Shown in pieces: positions 32,015 to 41,529 of a DNA stretch of 64,000 bases (the first letter of the stretch is position 1; each line of letters begins with the position of its first letter). The position numbers and the translations under genes were made by a program. The stretch is from assembly GCA_947259725.1 (NCBI GenBank), contig CAMYNM010000001.1, positions 124,001-188,000 on the forward strand, given 5' to 3'. The stretch is from CALZIK01 sp945787635 (GTDB lineage: Bacteria > Acidobacteriota > Thermoanaerobaculia > Multivoradales > JAHEKO01). The notes under the pieces were generated by a model. That model saw only the letters and a program-made list of their open reading frames with translations. It made no database searches and had not been told where the DNA came from.

Positions 32015-32044
32015 CGGGAGGGGACACCAAGGAATGGTGTCCCC
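32015..32044. repeat. GGGGACACC hairpin repeat downstream of the SDR gene
   Basis: GGGGACACC (32020-32028) and GGTGTCCCC (32036-32044) form a perfect 9-bp stem with a 7-base loop, 10 bases after the stop of the minus-strand SDR gene. The flanking CCAGTCGGGA extends a sequence also found at 53153 after another minus-strand stop. No U-run follows, so it is a dispersed 3'-end repeat or a weak factor-independent terminator. Confidence 0.55.
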
Positions 32045-32054
32045 GATGACTCGA

Positions 32055-32810
32055 TTAGCCGCAGAGGACGCTGCCGCCGTTGACGTTGAGGATCTCGCCG
32101 GTGATGTGCCGCGCGAGCGGCGAAGCCAAGAAGAGCACGGCTCCGGCGATGTCCTCGGCGGTCGCCACACGGGCGAGCGGGATGGATTTTTCGATGGCCT
32201 CGCGCCCGCCCCCTTGGTAGGCGCCGGCCGACATGTCGGTATCGACCCACCCGGGAGCCACAGAATTCACCCGGATCGCGGGTGCCAGCTCCGAGGCCCA
32301 CGACTTGGTCATCGAGATCAGCGCGCCCTTGCTGGCGGCATAGGGGCTGTGAAACGCCTCGCCGCGCTGGCCGGCGGTGGAGCTGATGTTGACGATCGAC
32401 GGATCCTCGGAAGCCCGAAGTAGTCCCAGGGCGGCCTGAGTCGTCCAGAAGACCCCGTCGACGTTGAGCCTCCAGGTCCCTTCGAGCCGTGCCTCATCCA
32501 AGGTAGCAAGCTCATTGCGTACCCAGACGCCGGCATTGTTGACCAGGCAATCCAAGTCGGACCAGGTCGCCGCGACGCGATCGATGAGGCCTGCGGCCTG
32601 GGACCTTTCCGACAGGTCGGCGCCGCTCATCGCGTGAGGCGCACCCGCCGGCTTCGCCAGGCCGTCCGAGACCTCCCGGGCCGCGCTTTCGTTCGAGCCG
32701 TAGTGGACCCACACCGACGCACCCGCGCGCGCGAAAAGACGGCAGCACGCGGCGCCGATCCCACGGCTGCCGCCGGTCACCAGGACTTTCCGGCCGGCCA
32801 GCTCGATCAT
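32055..32810 (-). CDS. Short-chain dehydrogenase/reductase (FabG-like)
   Basis: A 251-residue classical SDR with NAD(P)-binding TGGSRGIG (12-19), NNAG (91-94), catalytic S143 or S144, Y157 and K161 (YAASK), and the C-terminal GEILNVNGG. Such enzymes reduce 3-oxoacyl thioesters or oxidise secondary alcohols. The ATG lies two bases after the stop of the thiolase gene, so the two are translationally coupled; together they could form 3-hydroxyacyl-CoA from two acetyl-CoA (a phaA-phaB-like step). That pathway is inference, since no PHB synthase is present in the window. Confidence 0.9.
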   Translation of the reverse strand: MIELAGRKVLVTGGSRGIGAACCRLFARAGASVWVHYGSNESAAREVSDGLAKPAGAPHAMSGADLSERSQAAGLIDRVAATWSDLDCLVNNAGVWVRNELATLDEARLEGTWRLNVDGVFWTTQAALGLLRASEDPSIVNISSTAGQRGEAFHSPYAASKGALISMTKSWASELAPAIRVNSVAPGWVDTDMSAGAYQGGGREAIEKSIPLARVATAEDIAGAVLFLASPLARHITGEILNVNGGSVLCG

Positions 32811-32812
32811 GC

Positions 32813-34003
32813 TCAGCCCGCCGATTCGACGACGATCGCGATGCCCTGGCCGCCGCCGATACAGGCGGACGCCACGCCGACGCCGCCGCCCCGGCGCCCG
32901 AGCTCCTTGAGCAGGGTCAAAGTGATCCGGGTGCCGGTGGCTCCGAGGGGATGACCGAGCGCGATCGCCCCGCCGTTCACGTTGAGCTTGGCCACATCGA
33001 GATCGAGCTCCTTGACGCAGGCCAGGATCTGGCCGGCGAAGGCTTCGTTGATCTCGATCAGGTCGAAGTCGCCGATCTCCATACCGGCTCGCTCGGCCGC
33101 GGCGCGCATCGCCGGCGCCGGACCGATCCCCATACGTGAGGGATCCACGCCGACCACCGCCCACGACTTGATGCGCCCGAGCGGAGTCTTACCCCACTCG
33201 GCGGCCTTTTCCTCGGTGGCAAGCAGCATCATGGCGGCGCCGTCCACGATCCCGGAGGCATTGCCGGCCGTAACGAAGCTGTCGTCGCCGAAGACCGTCG
33301 GCAGACGAGCGAGAGTCTCCATGGTCGTCTCGGGCCGCAGATGCTCATCGCGCTCGAGAGTCCGAGCCCGCTTGCCCTTGCCGACCTCGATGGGCGTGAC
33401 CTCCTCCGCGAGCCTACCGGCGTCCCATGCCGCCGCGGCCCGCTGCTGGCTCGTCACCGCGAACTGGTCCTGCTCTTCCCGCGAGATATCGTAGTCGCGG
33501 GCCAGGTTGTTGCTGGTCTGCGCCATGTAGCAGCCGCAGTAGGGGTCCAGGAGCGATGCCATCAAGAGGTCCTCGAGCTTGCCCTGGCCGATCCCGAAGC
33601 CCTGCCGCGCGCCCCAGATCACGTGTGGGGCCTGGCTCATGCTCTCGATTCCGCCCACCAGGCAGGTTTCGCCCTCGCCGTTGAGGATCACGTGGGCGCC
33701 GCTGACGATCGCCTGAATGCCCGAGCCGCAGAGTCGATTCACGGTCAGCGCCGGGACCTCCTGGGGCACACCCGACTTGAGCGCCACGTGGCGCGCTCCG
33801 TAGATCGCGTCGCGAGAGGTCTGCAGCGCGTTGCCGACGATCGAATGGTCGACTTCGCTGGGTGACACGCCGGCGCGCTCGAATAGGGCCTTGGCTGCAT
33901 GCGCACCCAGATCGATGGCCGACACTCCGGCCAGCGATTGGTTGAACTCACCCATCGGTGTGCGTACCCCGTCGACCAGAACCAGGTTTTTCGTCAATTT
34001 CAT
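32813..34003 (-). CDS. Acetyl-CoA acetyltransferase (thiolase)
   Basis: A 396-residue thiolase II-type enzyme that condenses two acetyl-CoA or cleaves 3-oxoacyl-CoA. Seen are the nucleophile C92 in VNRLCGSG, the INEAFA motif, GHPLGATG with the active-site His and the C-terminal CIGGGQG with the second Cys. The ATG at 34003 is chosen because AAGGAG lies nine bases upstream; a GTG six codons earlier overlaps that ribosome site. It forms an operon with the following SDR gene. Confidence 0.93.
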   Translation of the reverse strand: MKLTKNLVLVDGVRTPMGEFNQSLAGVSAIDLGAHAAKALFERAGVSPSEVDHSIVGNALQTSRDAIYGARHVALKSGVPQEVPALTVNRLCGSGIQAIVSGAHVILNGEGETCLVGGIESMSQAPHVIWGARQGFGIGQGKLEDLLMASLLDPYCGCYMAQTSNNLARDYDISREEQDQFAVTSQQRAAAAWDAGRLAEEVTPIEVGKGKRARTLERDEHLRPETTMETLARLPTVFGDDSFVTAGNASGIVDGAAMMLLATEEKAAEWGKTPLGRIKSWAVVGVDPSRMGIGPAPAMRAAAERAGMEIGDFDLIEINEAFAGQILACVKELDLDVAKLNVNGGAIALGHPLGATGTRITLTLLKELGRRGGGVGVASACIGGGQGIAIVVESAG

Positions 34004-34094
34004 GTCCGAGTGCTCCTTCACACCGCGATGTTAGTCGAGTTCCGATCCTGCTAACCCGAGCTCGGGCTCGGAGATTCCCGGCGGTCGCCGGCGC

Positions 34095-35126
34095 TCATGT
34101 GCTCACCTCGAGGAACCGAGCTCGCCATTCCACCAACGAAACCGAGACCGAGCTGCGGTGAGCCAGAAGAACTCGAATCTCCTTGGTTTCGGGCGAGAAC
34201 CAGGCTCCACCCCCGGTAAAGCCGGTGTGACCGTACCAGAGTCCCGAACGCCCGGCTGCCGCCGGTGGGCTCCGCCGCCAGCCCAGGGCGAACTCGCCGC
34301 GGCCCCCGAGCGCCCGCTCGACCTGCCGGCACTCGAGAAGCGCGCCGGGCTCGACCCACTCCGCGGCCAGTCGCCAAATCGCCCGCGCCGATCCGAACAG
34401 GCCCGCGTGCCCCGCGGGCCCACCCAGAAAACGGGCGTTGCCATCCTGGATCGCGCCGATGCTCGGTGCTCTCCGGAGCCCGATGTCGATCCCCTGCGCC
34501 CGCGCCAGCTGCCGCTCCCGTTGATTGCCGAGCCGGCATTCGACCGCCGCCGGCATGTCGCCGGGCGGCTCCGAAAGACCGCGCAGACCCAGAGGCCGGA
34601 CGATCCGCTCCTCCACCAGAGAACCCAAAGACCGCTCGGTCACGGCTTCGACGAGGAGACCCCAGAGGATGTAGCCGAGATCGCTGTAGGTCGCGGGCGC
34701 AGCTCCGAGAAGATCGGGGCTCGACGTCAGCAGTTCGACCGCTTCCTCGGGGCGTCGACAACGCGCGAACAGCGGCGCCCAGGCGGTCAGCCCGGAGCGA
34801 TGCCGCAGAAGCGTTACGAGCCTGCGGGAGCGCAGGCTCGGGTCGATTTCGAAGCCCGAGCCGTGCAGGACCCGACCCACTGATGCCCTGGTCGAGAGGC
34901 CGCCCGAGCGCTCCAAAGCCAGGGCCAGGGTCGCTGTCACGGGCTTGGTGAGCGACGCCAGATCGAAAAGGCTGGAGGTGGTGACCCGCCCCGAGCGCCG
35001 TCGGCGCTTGACGCCCACCCCACCTTCCCGAGCGATCCCCCGGGCGTCTCCGAGCACCGCCGCGGCGGCGGTCACGGCACCCGAGGCGTGAAGCTCGGAA
35101 AGGAAGCTCTGGAGTCCCTGCGCCAC
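34095..35126 (-). CDS. Beta-lactamase-type serine hydrolase
   Basis: A 343-residue member of the class C beta-lactamase/esterase family (S12). The SxxK motif is S58-L-T-K61, the Tyr motif is Y147-S-D, and GHTGFTGG near residue 303 replaces the KTG box, as in EstB-like esterases. No signal peptide is seen, so it is probably cytoplasmic; the substrate is unknown. The GTG at 35126 starts four bases after the stop of the threonine-synthase-like gene, so the two are coupled. The N-terminus contains a basic patch (KRRRRSGR, 40-47). Confidence 0.82.
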   Translation of the reverse strand: MAQGLQSFLSELHASGAVTAAAAVLGDARGIAREGGVGVKRRRRSGRVTTSSLFDLASLTKPVTATLALALERSGGLSTRASVGRVLHGSGFEIDPSLRSRRLVTLLRHRSGLTAWAPLFARCRRPEEAVELLTSSPDLLGAAPATYSDLGYILWGLLVEAVTERSLGSLVEERIVRPLGLRGLSEPPGDMPAAVECRLGNQRERQLARAQGIDIGLRRAPSIGAIQDGNARFLGGPAGHAGLFGSARAIWRLAAEWVEPGALLECRQVERALGGRGEFALGWRRSPPAAAGRSGLWYGHTGFTGGGAWFSPETKEIRVLLAHRSSVSVSLVEWRARFLEVST

Positions 35127-35129
35127 GGG

Positions 35130-36269
35130 TTATCCGTAGTTGGCCGGATGGCCGGTTTGCAAGATCACCACGCGATCGGCGCGGTCGATGACTCCGTCGG
35201 CGACCAGCCGCTCGAGGGCGACCCAACACGCCGCGCCTTCGGGTCCCCAGTCGAGTCCCGTTGCACTCGGCAGATCTCTGACCGCCATTTCTACCTCCTC
35301 CTCTGCGACGGCCACCGCCGTGCCGCCGGTCGCCCGCAGAGCGCGGAGGATCAGAAAGTCTCCCACCGCACGGGGCACCCTGAGGCCCCAGACGCGAGTT
35401 CGCGGATCCGGCCACGGCTCGGCGTCGTCCCGGCCCTCCGCGAACGCCTTGACGATCGGCGCGCAGCCGGCCATCTGGACCGAGACCATGCGGGGTCGCC
35501 TCGAGCCCACCAGGCCGAGCGCCTCGAGCTCGTCGAAGGCCTTGGGAATCCCGATCAGGCCTGTGCCGCCGCCGGTCGGATACAGGATCCACTCGGGCGG
35601 GCTCCAGCCGAACTGCTCCGCGAGCTCGAAGCCCATCGTCTTCTTGCCTTCCAGCCGGTAGGGCTCTCGCAACGTCGAGACGTCCAGGAGCTCGGGCGCC
35701 TGTTCCGCCAGCCAGGCCCCCGACTCGACCAAGGTCGTCCCGATGGCGTCGACCCGAGCTCCGTATGAGCGGACCTTCGCGATGACGCTTTCCGGCGTGT
35801 CCGCCGGCACGGCCACCCGGCACGGCAGCCCGCAGGCGGCTGCATAGGCCGCGGCGGCGATCGCCGCGTTGCCGGCGCTGGGCAGCCGCACTCCCGGAGC
35901 TCCCAGTTCGCGCGCCCGGTTGAGCGCCATCGAGAGACCTCTCGCCTTGAAGGAGCCGGTCGGATTGCCAGCCTCCTGCTTTACCCAGACCCGGCCACCC
36001 AGGGCGGCTTCTCCGGACAGGGCCACCAACGGCGTGCCACCCTCACCGAGATCGGCGCGGTCCTCGGGACGGTCCAGGGGCAAGAGCTCCCGGTAGCGCC
36101 ACATGGTCCACGGACGATGTGTCAGGGCGCGCTGCAACTGCCGCCCACGCTCCGTCTCGAGTTCGTATTCGACCAGCCAGGGAGCGCCGACAGCCGAGAG
36201 GTTGTGCAGCTCGGTCAGGCGCTCTCTCTCCCCGGAGCGTGAACACACGAGTCCCGTAGCCCAATTCAC
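35130..36269 (-). CDS. Threonine synthase-like PLP enzyme
   Basis: A 379-residue fold-type II PLP enzyme. The cofactor Lys is K108 in NPTGSFKARG, and the Gly-rich phosphate loop is YPTGGGTGLIG. The overall plan is that of ThrC, which makes threonine from O-phosphohomoserine, but related members act as other lyases. The N-terminal zinc ribbon of many ThrC proteins is degenerate: only C9 of LVCSRSG remains, and the second Cys pair is missing (NLSAVGAP). The start is set at the GTG at 36269, with GGGAG seven bases upstream, rather than at the far GTG at 36320. It is upstream of the serine hydrolase gene and divergent from the kinase. Confidence 0.85.
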   Translation of the reverse strand: MNWATGLVCSRSGERERLTELHNLSAVGAPWLVEYELETERGRQLQRALTHRPWTMWRYRELLPLDRPEDRADLGEGGTPLVALSGEAALGGRVWVKQEAGNPTGSFKARGLSMALNRARELGAPGVRLPSAGNAAIAAAAYAAACGLPCRVAVPADTPESVIAKVRSYGARVDAIGTTLVESGAWLAEQAPELLDVSTLREPYRLEGKKTMGFELAEQFGWSPPEWILYPTGGGTGLIGIPKAFDELEALGLVGSRRPRMVSVQMAGCAPIVKAFAEGRDDAEPWPDPRTRVWGLRVPRAVGDFLILRALRATGGTAVAVAEEEVEMAVRDLPSATGLDWGPEGAACWVALERLVADGVIDRADRVVILQTGHPANYG

Positions 36270-36413
36270 TTTGTATCTCCCTACTGGCGTTCCCTGCGTT
36301 CGAGCGCTCGCCTGCCGCACGTGGCGCAGTGGCGATTGTCACATTCGGGCAATCTATCAGCGGCTACGATCAGGGTGCCGGGAACCGCGCTCTTCGGCCC
36401 GGCGCGTCGGACC

Positions 36414-38456
36414 ATGAGTCAGAAAGCCACCTTCGAAACTGCCCGGATCCCGGCCGAAGCGCTGGTCGATCCGGGCAATGGACCGGCCGGCGAGCTCCAG
36501 CGCCTCGACCGTTACGAGCTCAAGAAACAGCTCAACAAGGGCGGCTTCGCCACGGTCTACGAGGCCTACGACCCGCGAATCAAGCGCTCGGTGGCGGTCA
36601 AGAAGTGCTCGTCGCTGGATGAGGAAAACCACGAACGATTCTTCCGCGAGGCAGAGATCGCTGGCAACCTGAGCCACCCGAACATCGTGCGGATTTTCGA
36701 TTTCGGAGTGGCCGACGGGATCCCGTTCATCGTCCAGGAGCTCCTGGGCGGCAAGGATCTGACCGACTGGATCGAATCAGGACTCGAGCTCTCGACCTAT
36801 GACCGCGTCCGGATTCTGCTGCAAGTATCTGACGGGCTTGCGTACGCCCATTCTCGCGACGTCATTCATCGCGACGTCAAGCCGGGCAATGTCCGGGTGC
36901 TCGAGGACGGCTCGATCAAGCTTCTGGATTTCGGGGTCGCGGCCATCCAGGAGGCGCCCTCCGACCTGACCCAGGCCGGCACCACGGTCGGGACCGCAGC
37001 CTATCTCGCCCCCGAGCAGATTCGCGGTGAGCGGCCCGGCCGTGCCACGGACCTCTTCTCTTTCGGAGTCATGGCCTACGAGCTGCTCTCGGGGCATCGA
37101 CCCTTCGAAGGCGAGACTCTCTCGGCCGTGCTCTACCAGATCGCCCATCAGCAGCCCGAGGAGCTGCGGGCCGGAGCGATTCCCAACCGTCTGGTTCGCC
37201 TGGTCCACCGCTGCCTCGCCAAGGATGCAAGGCAGCGCCCCGACGGTTTTGACGAGGTTGTCGCCGAACTCGAGGAAGTGCTCCGCGATCCCCGATTGGC
37301 ACCACCTTCGGCGGACACGGTGCCGATCCAGACCCACCCGCAAGCGCCTCCGTCCGCGTTCCGGCCGGCCGCCGCTCGCGCTCACCGGCAGCCCTCGCGA
37401 CCGTTACCCACACGCCCACGGGTGCCGAGGTTCTCCGAGCAGCCCTTGGATGGCCCCAGACCTCCACTGCGGAACTCTTCGGCTCGCATTCAGGTCGCGC
37501 GCCGCCGGAGGCGCAAGGGCAAGGCACTCGCGACCCTGGCGCTTCTGCTGGTGGCCGGCGCGACGTTCGTGGTGCTCGGAGGACCGCTCCCCGAGCCGGT
37601 CTCGGGCGTCGTCGGCCGGGCGGCCGACCTGCTGCCGCCCGAAGTGCGTGACTGGGTCGATTCCATCGGCCCGACGCGGACCACCGCAAATCGCGGGCCG
37701 GCGGCGCCCGGAGCTCTGGCCGGAAATCCGGCCGAGGCTGAGGTCGCCGGTACCACATCTCAGCAGAAGCTCGGAACGGACTCGATGCCCACCGAAGCGG
37801 CCGATCCCGACGAGGCTGTGACGCAGCCCGCCTCCGAAGCGACGTCGGGTCCCGCTCCGGATCCAGTCTCCGCGGCGGTGGCCGCCCTGGAGGCTCGGCG
37901 CCAGCCTCGCCGAGGGGATGCGCCCGCGCCCGGCCGGACGGCGCGACGTTCGAGCTCTTCCGCGCCCGCGACCGTGTTCCTGCCTCCCAGCTGGCATCCC
38001 CAGATGATGGTCTCGATCGACGGCGGTGCCTTCCAGGCTCTGGACCGGCGCCGGATGCAGGAGCTGCGCCCGGGCACCCACCAGCTGACCTTCTGGCTCA
38101 ACACCCTGTCCTACCAGGCACGCCGTACCCTGGACTTCGAGTTCGAGCCCGGGGAGACGCGAACCGTCGAGTCGCCGCTCGCTCCTCCGGCCGCTCTTCG
38201 CATCGCGCTGGAACCGGAAACCCTGGCGGCGCGCGTCGAGATCGACGGCCGCACGGTCAAGCTGCCGCTGGACGGTCTGGAGGTGCTCGAGCCCGGCAAC
38301 CACCGGCTGACGCTTTACGCCTCGCCGGCAGATCCCCTCGGACCGCTGACCAAGATGGTCGAGCTGCACGCCGCCACCGTTCACCAGGTCACCTTCGACA
38401 TGCGCCGGCGACGGGCCTTGCTCGAAACCCGCGAAGCCTACAAATGGGACGGCTAG
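36414..38456 (+). CDS. Ser/Thr protein kinase with PEGA-like exterior
   Basis: A 680-residue transmembrane kinase differing from the two TPR kinases. The kinase domain (about 34-290) has NKGGFATVYE (41-50), K63, D154 in HRDVKPGN and D172 of DFG. A Pro/Arg-rich juxtamembrane stretch (295-370) precedes one helix (371-390). The outside part has an Ala/Thr/Pro-rich linker and two PEGA-like beta units (about 525-680; LRPGTHQLTFWL, LEPGNHRLTLYA), probably a sensor or wall-binding region. The ATG at 36414 has only a weak ribosome site; the kinase motifs begin about 30 residues later. It converges with the glycosyltransferase gene. Confidence 0.88.
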   Translation: MSQKATFETARIPAEALVDPGNGPAGELQRLDRYELKKQLNKGGFATVYEAYDPRIKRSVAVKKCSSLDEENHERFFREAEIAGNLSHPNIVRIFDFGVADGIPFIVQELLGGKDLTDWIESGLELSTYDRVRILLQVSDGLAYAHSRDVIHRDVKPGNVRVLEDGSIKLLDFGVAAIQEAPSDLTQAGTTVGTAAYLAPEQIRGERPGRATDLFSFGVMAYELLSGHRPFEGETLSAVLYQIAHQQPEELRAGAIPNRLVRLVHRCLAKDARQRPDGFDEVVAELEEVLRDPRLAPPSADTVPIQTHPQAPPSAFRPAAARAHRQPSRPLPTRPRVPRFSEQPLDGPRPPLRNSSARIQVARRRRRKGKALATLALLLVAGATFVVLGGPLPEPVSGVVGRAADLLPPEVRDWVDSIGPTRTTANRGPAAPGALAGNPAEAEVAGTTSQQKLGTDSMPTEAADPDEAVTQPASEATSGPAPDPVSAAVAALEARRQPRRGDAPAPGRTARRSSSSAPATVFLPPSWHPQMMVSIDGGAFQALDRRRMQELRPGTHQLTFWLNTLSYQARRTLDFEFEPGETRTVESPLAPPAALRIALEPETLAARVEIDGRTVKLPLDGLEVLEPGNHRLTLYASPADPLGPLTKMVELHAATVHQVTFDMRRRRALLETREAYKWDG

Positions 38457-38469
38457 GCGGGCGCCGCTC

Positions 38470-39711
38470 TCAGGAACCTCGGGGCGTTCCGGCGCGCGAC
38501 AAGCCGGCCACATAGCTTTCGCGGTAGCGACCCGCGACCGCGCCCCAGGTCAGCTCGCGCACCGCCTTGCGGCGGGCGTTGTCACCCATCTCGCGAGCCC
38601 GGCCGAGCGCCGAGAGCAGTCCGGCCAGCGCAGAGCGGAGCTGCTCGGCGTTGCGCTCTTCCACCAGCGCCCCGTGAACGCCGTCCTCGACCGCCAGCGG
38701 GATGCCGGAGATCCCCGAAGCCACCACTGGTAGACCCGAAGCCATGGCCTCCAAGATGACGTTGGGAAGGCCGTCGACGTTGCCCTTGACGTCGTGCACC
38801 GCCGGCAGAACGAAAATATCCGAGGCACGGTAGAGATCCGGAAGAGTATCGCGTAACACTATTCCCGGGAGATGGACCCGGTCGCTCCACCGCGCCGTTC
38901 GCTCACGGAAGGCGTCGAGCAGATCGCCCGCACCCGCAAGGCAAACATGGGCCGAGGGAAAGTCGTCGAGCAGGGCCGGGAGGACCTCCAACAGCACGTG
39001 AAACCCTTTCTTGGTCACCATCCGGCCGACCCCGAGCAGCAATGGCGCAGTCTCGGGAACCCCTAATCGATCCCTCCATTCCCGGCCCCGCTCGCGGTCC
39101 GGCGAGAAAGTCTCGACGTCGACGCCGTAAGGAATCACGCTCGCTCGAGCACGCGGGAAACCAAGGGCACAGACCCTGTCGACCAATTCCGGCGAGCAGC
39201 CGGTCAGAAAGCTCGAGCGAGCGAGCGACCGACCGACCAGGCTACGCACGCCGCCACGCTCGGCAAGAAAGACGTCGCTACCGTGCAGGCCGGGACCGAT
39301 CGCGAGGCGTTTTGCGAACGGCGCCGCGACCAGCGCGTTGGGCACGACCCAATGCGCGTGCAGAAGGTCGAAGCTCTCTCTACTCAGCATTCGCCGGATC
39401 TTTCGGCGCGCACTCAGAGCGTACAGAGGCGTCGCCAGGAACGCGGCCGCGCGAATCGACTCGTCGCGGTCCAGGCTGCGGCTGTAGCCGATCACCTCGA
39501 TCGTCTCCGGCGCGTACCGGAAACTCTCGACGCGAACGCCGTCTACCTCCCAGGCGTCCGCTACGCCGCGGGAATGAGGCGTGAGCACCGTGACCTCGTC
39601 GCCTCCTGCGACCAGCCCTCGCGCGAGCTCTTGAATGAAGGGTCCCGCCGTGTCGTCGGCGAAGCGTGGAAAGGTCTGGGTAAGGAAGAGGACCTTCAGG
39701 CCACCGCTCAC
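38470..39711 (-). CDS. Glycosyltransferase, GT-B (family 4 type)
   Basis: A 413-residue retaining GT-B enzyme that transfers a sugar from a nucleotide donor. The N-terminal Rossmann half starts with VLFLTQTFPRFADDTAGPF, and the C-terminal half has VGRMVTKKGFHVLLE and GLPNVILEAMASGLPVVAS, the EX7E donor-binding region. The start GTG overlaps the stop of the upstream GT2 gene by four bases, so they are co-translated and probably act on the same lipid-linked glycan. The acceptor is unknown. Confidence 0.88.
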   Translation of the reverse strand: MSGGLKVLFLTQTFPRFADDTAGPFIQELARGLVAGGDEVTVLTPHSRGVADAWEVDGVRVESFRYAPETIEVIGYSRSLDRDESIRAAAFLATPLYALSARRKIRRMLSRESFDLLHAHWVVPNALVAAPFAKRLAIGPGLHGSDVFLAERGGVRSLVGRSLARSSFLTGCSPELVDRVCALGFPRARASVIPYGVDVETFSPDRERGREWRDRLGVPETAPLLLGVGRMVTKKGFHVLLEVLPALLDDFPSAHVCLAGAGDLLDAFRERTARWSDRVHLPGIVLRDTLPDLYRASDIFVLPAVHDVKGNVDGLPNVILEAMASGLPVVASGISGIPLAVEDGVHGALVEERNAEQLRSALAGLLSALGRAREMGDNARRKAVRELTWGAVAGRYRESYVAGLSRAGTPRGS

Positions 39712-40703
39712 CCGATCGTGTCCTTGACCGAGTACGAGTCGGTGCGATCGAAGTTCTTATAAGTGATCATCTCACCGAGCAGACCGGTGGTGAGAACCTG
39801 AATTCCGATCAACATCATGAGAACGCCGAGCAGCAGCAAGGGCCGGTTGGATAGATACTCGCTGTCGAGCCAGCGAACGAAGAGGTAGAAGTTGATGGCG
39901 AAACCGCCAAACAGCGAGAACAACCCTATGGCGCCGAACAGATGCAGCGGCCGGCGAGTGTATCTGGTGATGAAGAAAACCGTGATCAGATCCAGCAGGC
40001 CTTTGTAGTAGCGGTCCCAGCCGTACTTGCTGACGCCGTGCTTGCGCGGATGATGCCGCACCACCAACTCGCCGACCCGAAAGCCTTTGCGGCTCGCCAG
40101 CACCGGAATGAACCGATGCAACTCGCCGTAAATCGCGATCTGGTCGAACACCTCTCGCCGATAGGCCTTGAAGCCGCAGTTGAAGTCGTGTAGGTCGAGG
40201 CTGCCCATGATTCGAGTCGCCCAGTTGAACAGCTTCGACGGATAGCGCTTCATAATCGGGTCGTGACGCTTCTTCTTCCACCCCGAAACCAGCTCGAGGC
40301 CCTCCACCTCGAGCATGTCGAGAAATCGCGGAATCTCCTCGGGATCGTCCTGGAGGTCGCCGTCCATGGTGATCAGGATGTCGCCGCGGGAGACGTCGAT
40401 TCCGGCACACAAGGCTGCCGCCTTGCCGAAGTTTCGGCGCAGCTGAACCAGCCGGACCCGGGGGTCTTCGCGATGGGCCTCACGCACGCGCTCGCTCGTC
40501 TGATCCGATGAGCCGTCGTCCACGAAGATGATCTCGAACTCCTTGCCGAGGCCATCCAGAACCCCGGCCGTCCTGGCAGCCAACGGCTGAATCGTTTCTT
40601 GTTCGTTGAGAACCGGCACCAGGACGCTGATGTCCAGGCGACCGCGGCCGGCGTCGAGGGCGGTCACGGTGTCATCCCGGTCGGCGGCGCGCTGCGGCTC
40701 CAT
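39708..40703 (-). CDS. Glycosyltransferase family 2, DPM1/ArnC-like, with membrane helices
   Basis: A 331-residue polyprenyl-phosphate glycosyltransferase. The GT-A domain has VLVPVLNEQETI (near 27-38), FVDDGSSDQT and the MDGDLQDDP DxD region (near 112-120). Two C-terminal helices (LFGAIGLFSLFGGFAINFYLFV and LLLLGVLMMLIGIQVLTTGLLG) anchor it in the inner membrane. Such enzymes load a sugar onto undecaprenyl phosphate for lipid A, O-antigen or protein glycosylation. It sits at the end of a lipid A and housekeeping run, just downstream of the UDG gene. Confidence 0.9.
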   Translation of the reverse strand: MEPQRAADRDDTVTALDAGRGRLDISVLVPVLNEQETIQPLAARTAGVLDGLGKEFEIIFVDDGSSDQTSERVREAHREDPRVRLVQLRRNFGKAAALCAGIDVSRGDILITMDGDLQDDPEEIPRFLDMLEVEGLELVSGWKKKRHDPIMKRYPSKLFNWATRIMGSLDLHDFNCGFKAYRREVFDQIAIYGELHRFIPVLASRKGFRVGELVVRHHPRKHGVSKYGWDRYYKGLLDLITVFFITRYTRRPLHLFGAIGLFSLFGGFAINFYLFVRWLDSEYLSNRPLLLLGVLMMLIGIQVLTTGLLGEMITYKNFDRTDSYSVKDTIG

Positions 40704-40726
40704 GATTTGCCAATGTTAGCAGGCAT

Positions 40727-41452
40727 TTAGGCCCGATCAGAGCCGCCCCGGTCCCGCGCAGCGAGACGGTCGCGAACCACTTGCATGTCCTCCCAAGTCG
40801 GCCGCTTCCAGGCCGCGTTTCGGAGCAGCGCCGCCGGATGGTACGTCGCCCGAACCGGTACGCCCTTGAAACTGTGCCACTGTCCGCGCAAACGCCCCAG
40901 CGGCGCCGTCGTGTCCAGCAGATTCTGGGCCGCGACCCGGCCCAGTGCCACGATCACCCGCGGCCGAATGAGCTCGACCTGCCGCTCGAGAAAGCCACGG
41001 CAGGCCGCAGCCTCGTCAGTTTGCGGGTCGCGGTTCCGGGGTGGACGGCACTTGACCACGTTGGCGATGTAGACGTCCTCCCGCTGCAAGTCGATCGCCT
41101 GAATGATCTTGGTCAAGAGCTCCCCGGCCGGCCCCACGAACGGCAGGCCCTGGCGATCCTCCTCGGCGCCCGGCCCCTCTCCGATGAACAGAAGGTCGGC
41201 ATCCGGGTTGCCCGAACCAAAGACCACCCTGTTTCGCCCCTTACTCAGCCGGCACTCGGTGCAGCTCCGGGCCTCCTTGCCGACCTCGGCCAGGGCCTTG
41301 GCGCGCTCCTCGGCATCCGCGGCAGGAGCCTTCCGAACCGACTCGCTGGAGACCGAGGAGGGAGCCTCGAGTACCCTGGCCGAAAGGTCCTCGTAGCCGA
41401 GGTCTCGGAGGTACTCCAGCGCGTCAGCGAGGGATCGAGATAACTTTTCCAA
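40727..41452 (-). CDS. Family 4 uracil-DNA glycosylase (Fe-S)
   Basis: A 241-residue type 4 UDG that removes uracil from DNA. The four cluster-binding Cys are C64, C67, C135 and C151 (CTEC, KCRPP, ACRGF). The active-site motif GEGPGAEEDRQGLPFVG (91-107) and the TYHPAALLRN loop (near 209) are typical. The N-terminal extension of about 60 residues, found in long members, has no known role. It is flanked by rpoZ and glycosyltransferase genes on the same strand. Confidence 0.92.
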   Translation of the reverse strand: MEKLSRSLADALEYLRDLGYEDLSARVLEAPSSVSSESVRKAPAADAEERAKALAEVGKEARSCTECRLSKGRNRVVFGSGNPDADLLFIGEGPGAEEDRQGLPFVGPAGELLTKIIQAIDLQREDVYIANVVKCRPPRNRDPQTDEAAACRGFLERQVELIRPRVIVALGRVAAQNLLDTTAPLGRLRGQWHSFKGVPVRATYHPAALLRNAAWKRPTWEDMQVVRDRLAARDRGGSDRA

Positions 41453-41529
41453 GCTGGCCTGGCGATCCTACAACTCGGCCCGAGCGAGACCTGGCGGCCG
41501 AGGACGAGAACTTCGTTGCCGGTCCGCCC

